Part shown: positions 61,301 to 64,000 of the stretch, piece after piece
Layout of the letters: every line of letters begins with the position of its first letter
How positions within the stretch are numbered: position 1 is the first letter of the stretch
DNA from: Cristatella mucedo
Taxonomy: Eukaryota > Bryozoa > Phylactolaemata > Cristatellidae
NCBI GenBank assembly: GCA_009760855.2
Contig: WPIO01000068.1
Coordinates: 835,001 to 899,000 of the forward strand
Length of the DNA stretch: 64,000 bases
Direction of reading: 5' to 3'
Notes under the pieces: generated by a model
The model's database searches: none
What the model saw: the letters and a program-made list of their open reading frames with translations, nothing else
What the model was told of the DNA's origin: nothing
Made by a program: the position numbers and the translations under genes

Positions 61301-62301
61301 ACGTTCTCTGCGAGGCCTTTCGCAAAGACTGCTACAGCACTGTACGGATCACGCAGGATGTTGAGCACTCGTAAGTGGGAGGAATTTTCCATTTAGATGG
61401 ACAAAGTACGGTAGAGGCCGCTCTTGGCAGTGGCAAGAGCGACCGGTGGAGAATATTGGCACAAAACGGCCGGATGGAGCGCCTGCTGCTGATACTGGCT
61501 GAGATGCTGTGCTCTTCACACAGTCAGTCAGAATATGTGGCGATTGATGGGTGGTCATTGTAGTCAGCCAAAATAGTAATAGTAATAGTGCACTTTATAA
61601 AGCGCCCTCGGACAACTCAATCTCTTTCAAGGCTCTTTTCATTTGCTGCAAAGGAAGCACGATCAAATGGTTACTGGTAGCATGCTCAATAAGCAACATG
61701 AATAACATAGTTATGGGTGAACATGCACAGGGTCAGCACACAATTATCGTTAGTGGCAGCATGCACAATGTCAGCATGCATAAGCACATAAAAGGCGAAT
61801 CTCAGGCACCCACTAAATGCTGCGATAAATAGATGCGTTTTTAGTTTCTTTTAAATGTGGTCAAGTCAGGAAATATTACACAAGTCGGGAGTGAGTTACA
61901 GGCTTTGGGACCATGCCAAATAAAGGCACGGTCTCCAAAGGATTTGAGGTTTCCACGAGGTATATTGTAAACACAAAGATTCCGAAAAGCGGGCGGTACG
62001 ATGCTTAGCCTTCTGGGGGAGTAGATCTGATAGATAGGCTGGAGCCAAAGAATGAAGGTACTTAAAAGCTTGTGGTGTAGCCTTCGTGCGACAGCTAATG
62101 GCTCAAACTGTAAGACGTGGAATGGGTTCAGCAGAGACCCTCATGCCAAGCTCTCCGATGGCAAACGTGATGGAAGATGCTGTAGCCGCCGATGCCTTGG
62201 ACCCAAACGAGCTTATAACCGTTGACGTTAGAGACCGCCGTGCATCTCAACGTAGCCAATTCAACGCTAGAGCTTTCGGCCGGCTGCTGCTTAAAATATG
62301 A
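58200..62301 (+). CDS. Unidentified spliced gene (partial, four exons)
   Basis: Four plus-strand exons agree in phase: 58200-58302, 60894-60971, 61301-61370 and 62081-62301. Each of the first three ends at a perfect GTAAGT donor. Good acceptors precede the first two (ACTCATTTGCAG, TCTCATCTGCAG). Translations include SWDSPTGMLFLQEGDCGQEH, MDELLSICQPSMRSLTRKAV and, in the last exon, FVRQLMAQTVRRGMGS, ending ARAFGRLLLKI and TGA. For the third exon, a better acceptor 9 bp upstream (61292) opens the frame DNVDVLCEAFRKDC, which does not fit the flanking phases. I do not recognise the family. The start was not found; an ATG in the second exon could be a start, and the gene may extend upstream of 58200. 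AATAAA at 62662-62667 could end it. Confidence 0.45.
58648..60709 (+). mobile_element. pogo/Tigger-type DNA transposon (decayed)
   Basis: Terminal inverted repeats 58648-58674 and 60683-60709 match at 21 of 27 positions, both beginning CAGTAG. TA flanks the left end; the right flank is CA, probably a mutated TA target duplication. A second motif, TTTAAGTACGCA, is repeated in inverted form just inside (60669-60680). The 2.06-kb element lies in an intron of the unidentified plus-strand gene. Confidence 0.87.
58936..60188 (+). pseudogene. pogo-family transposase remnant
   Basis: Broken reading frames in order: an N-terminal HTH start with KLLNESQRCEIISKLSK (stop at 59047); a CENP-B-type HTH (59057-59284, GRFRDLEDTLFVWI); the DDE domain with FYSMD then an in-frame TAG where the family has Glu, GKKKAKDRFSLIVFANATGT, MDNAPGHFEAF (59786 on), and QPCDTGIIAALKK. 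The C-terminal part LKDVLDFYEL and LLDAASCVKEARDSV is in another frame. All three aspartate motifs are visible, but at least four stops or frameshifts kill the gene. Confidence 0.88.
60894..60971 (+). CDS. Exon of unidentified gene
   Basis: 26 codons in phase 0 between CATCTGCAG and GCG|GTAAGT; contains ATG at 60909 followed by DELLSICQPSMRSLTRKAVA. Confidence 0.5.
61575..62068 (-). mobile_element. LINE B 3' fragment
   Basis: AGTAATAGTAATAGTGCACT tail, hairpin, 3' UTR and C-terminal coding remnant. Its truncated end is about 13 bp from the last exon of the unidentified gene. Confidence 0.87.
62081..62301 (+). CDS. Last exon of unidentified gene
   Basis: Open from a GTGGTGTAG acceptor to TGA at 62299-62301; includes NVMEDAVAADALDPNELITV and DVRDRRASQRSQFNAR. 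The acceptor has almost no pyrimidine tract because a LINE B fragment ends about 13 bp upstream. Confidence 0.45.
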
Positions 62302-62394
62302 ATGACTTACTTTGGCCTTCTGCTTAAATTTGCGAACCGGTCAATGCACATATGCAGTAGACTCATCGTGGTTAGAAGTATTTTGAAACCGCGC

Positions 62395-62449
<55 letters not shown>
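62395..62449. repeat. (GA)n microsatellite
   Basis: About 27 GA units. Confidence 0.96.
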
Positions 62450-62454
<5 letters not shown>

Positions 62455-62661
62455 ACTTGTTTTGGGTACTTGTGTATTGTGCACCTGCGGCTTCTGCTCT
62501 CGTAATTCACAATGCGCATTGACACTAAAGTACGCGCCTCACCTGTGGCCAATAGTGTGGCAATTGACGCAGCGCAGTGCAGCGTCAGGCCCTGATGCAT
62601 GCATAATTTCGTGTCGTCTGCTGCGATTAATCGAGCTCGCGTAAATGCACGTGTGGAAAGT

Positions 62662-62667
62662 AATAAA
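62662..62667 (+). promoter_or_regulatory. Candidate polyadenylation signal
   Basis: AATAAA about 360 bp after the stop codon of the unidentified plus-strand gene. Confidence 0.35.
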
Positions 62668-62799
62668 GGAGAGTCTCGTTTACCGCGCACGTTCGCTCGC
62701 TGTGTCTCCGTGAGACTGCCACTAGAGCAGCCACCGCATGAGACACTGTTATACAACACTGGAGAGTCTTTCTGAGACATTGTGCTAAACACGGTGTGC

Positions 62800-64000
62800 G
62801 CCATCCACGTCCGCTTAGAACTAGGCCTGTAACCCAGCGCTAGCCTCAGTGCTAGTCTCAGCTCACGCGACGCAACGAATACTGGTCATGCCTAAACCTA
62901 CCAGCGCTGCTAGCGACTTGTAGGCGCTTCGCAAATGCATGTAGGAATGCCGACAGTAGCTCGAACACGGAGAGCTCCTTTACCTTAACATAACAAGTCC
63001 GTATCCATAACGTCAACAAGTCTATTAGATTTGATCGATTTTATCGATTAGATTCTATCGATCGAAAATAGGCCTCAACCGCCAGCACATACGCCGCCAT
63101 CCACCAACCGTACACCCAACACCAGCCCAGAGGTTTCGGCGGGTTCGGCGAATTACGGCGGAATCCACTGCAATCCAATCGAATTAGGCTAACGTCAACC
63201 AGACATAAGCACTGCCGAGCTCAAATTTTGCGCTGATATTGCGGTACACGTTTGAATGTATCTGTCCACCAAATTTCATGACGCAGCTCGCGCGCACTTA
63301 TGTAAATGAGCATCGACGCCGGACGCCTGCACCGCAATCCATTCTAGTTCCCGTCAAATCCACCGCAAATCAGCTGCGCACAGCTCCAAAAATTATGGAA
63401 TGTCAAACTACGCTACGCGTGCAACGTAAACAGAAAATTTCGCGAGATTCCGCTCGCGCGTTCTCGCGAAGTCCAGTAAAACAAGATTGCGTTGGTCCAG
63501 TTCGATACCGCAATCCACCGCAATCCACCGCAATCCACCGCAATCCACTGCATTCAACCGCGACACGTGAGAAACCCTGTTCAAAAAGCTCATTTTTTTT
63601 TATTTCATATGACCTTAAACTCTGCGAAAATTGCACTTAAAAGATTTCACTTGCATTGGCATGGCCGTTCTCGTGCAATGTGCTGCAATCGAATGCAGTA
63701 GCCCGGGCCAACACCGCAATCCTCTTCAATCCACCGCATAAAAAAATCGAAATAGATTTCGCCGAGCTCCAGTTTTTATTGAATATTAAAGTGCACTGTG
63801 CTTGTGTGCACAACCACGTAAAATAAAAAAAGTGTGCATGCTCGCACCGTGGCAATGGGTGGCAATCGTCTGAAATGACCAGGAAAACTACCGTAATTCA
63901 ACCGTATTCCGCTGCAAAGCATCCTCAAATTACCATCACGAAGCTCTGATCGACATTACATATGGGACTAGACTCGGTTCAAAGAGTGCACCCACAAAAC
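62800..64000. other. Unassigned region with decamer repeat
   Basis: Holds a short CAATCCACCG array (63511-63555) and several scattered relatives. No gene recognised; open frames across the array are artefacts. Confidence 0.45.
63511..63555. repeat. CAATCCACCG decamer array
   Basis: Four units of CAATCCACCG/CAATCCACTG in a row. Related CAATCCA strings recur at about 63170, 63340 and 63720. Confidence 0.85.

Noticed and set aside
61126-61392. Minus-strand frame (LNILRDPYSAVAVFAKGLAE)
   Set aside because: Overlaps the plus-strand exon with a perfect GTAAGT donor. The plus-strand model explains three donors in a row; the minus-strand frame has no matching splice sites.

Overview
This is nuclear DNA from an animal, most likely an invertebrate. 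The evidence is spliced genes with GT-AG introns, a eukaryotic tRNA-Ile with a Pol III terminator, and many CR1/L2-like LINEs, tRNA-derived SINEs, pogo and hAT transposons and long dinucleotide microsatellites. I cannot name the phylum. Most of the 64 kb is introns and dead transposons. Three protein genes are visible, and all were assembled by joining exons by eye, using splice sites, codon phase and remembered family motifs.

Gene 1 (minus strand, about 13,856 down to 4,401) is a cyclin K homologue. Six exons carry the two cyclin folds, and a last exon carries a low-complexity proline-rich tail with a 17-residue repeat. Gene 2 (plus strand, 22,825-51,626) is the RNA polymerase II CTD phosphatase FCP1/CTDP1. 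Nine exons join in perfect phase to give about 956 residues, with a DLDQT catalytic motif, a BRCT domain and an acidic C-terminus. The two genes are arranged head to head about 9 kb apart. In other animals cyclin K serves the CTD kinases CDK12/13, and FCP1 removes CTD phosphates, so this pair acts on opposite sides of one cycle. A tRNA-Ile(AAT) gene lies on the minus strand about 190 bp upstream of the FCP1 start codon.

Gene 3 (plus strand, about 58,200-62,301) is an unidentified spliced gene seen as four exons with perfect GTAAGT donors. A decayed pogo/Tigger-type transposon (58,648-60,709) and a LINE fragment sit in its introns.

Two LINE families dominate the rest. 'LINE A' ends in (ACAT)n/(TTACA)n. 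'LINE B' ends in a conserved hairpin followed by (ATT)n. LINE B is present in about 15 truncated copies and one copy with a 417-codon reverse transcriptase ORF (48,432-49,685). Two SINE families have tRNA-like heads, and the tail of one of them resembles the LINE B tail. A 125-bp hAT miniature element with a perfect 8-bp target duplication (51,001-51,125) closely resembles the horizontally transferred SPIN elements. Copies of LINE B, LINE A and SINEs are nested at several places, which gives a relative insertion history.
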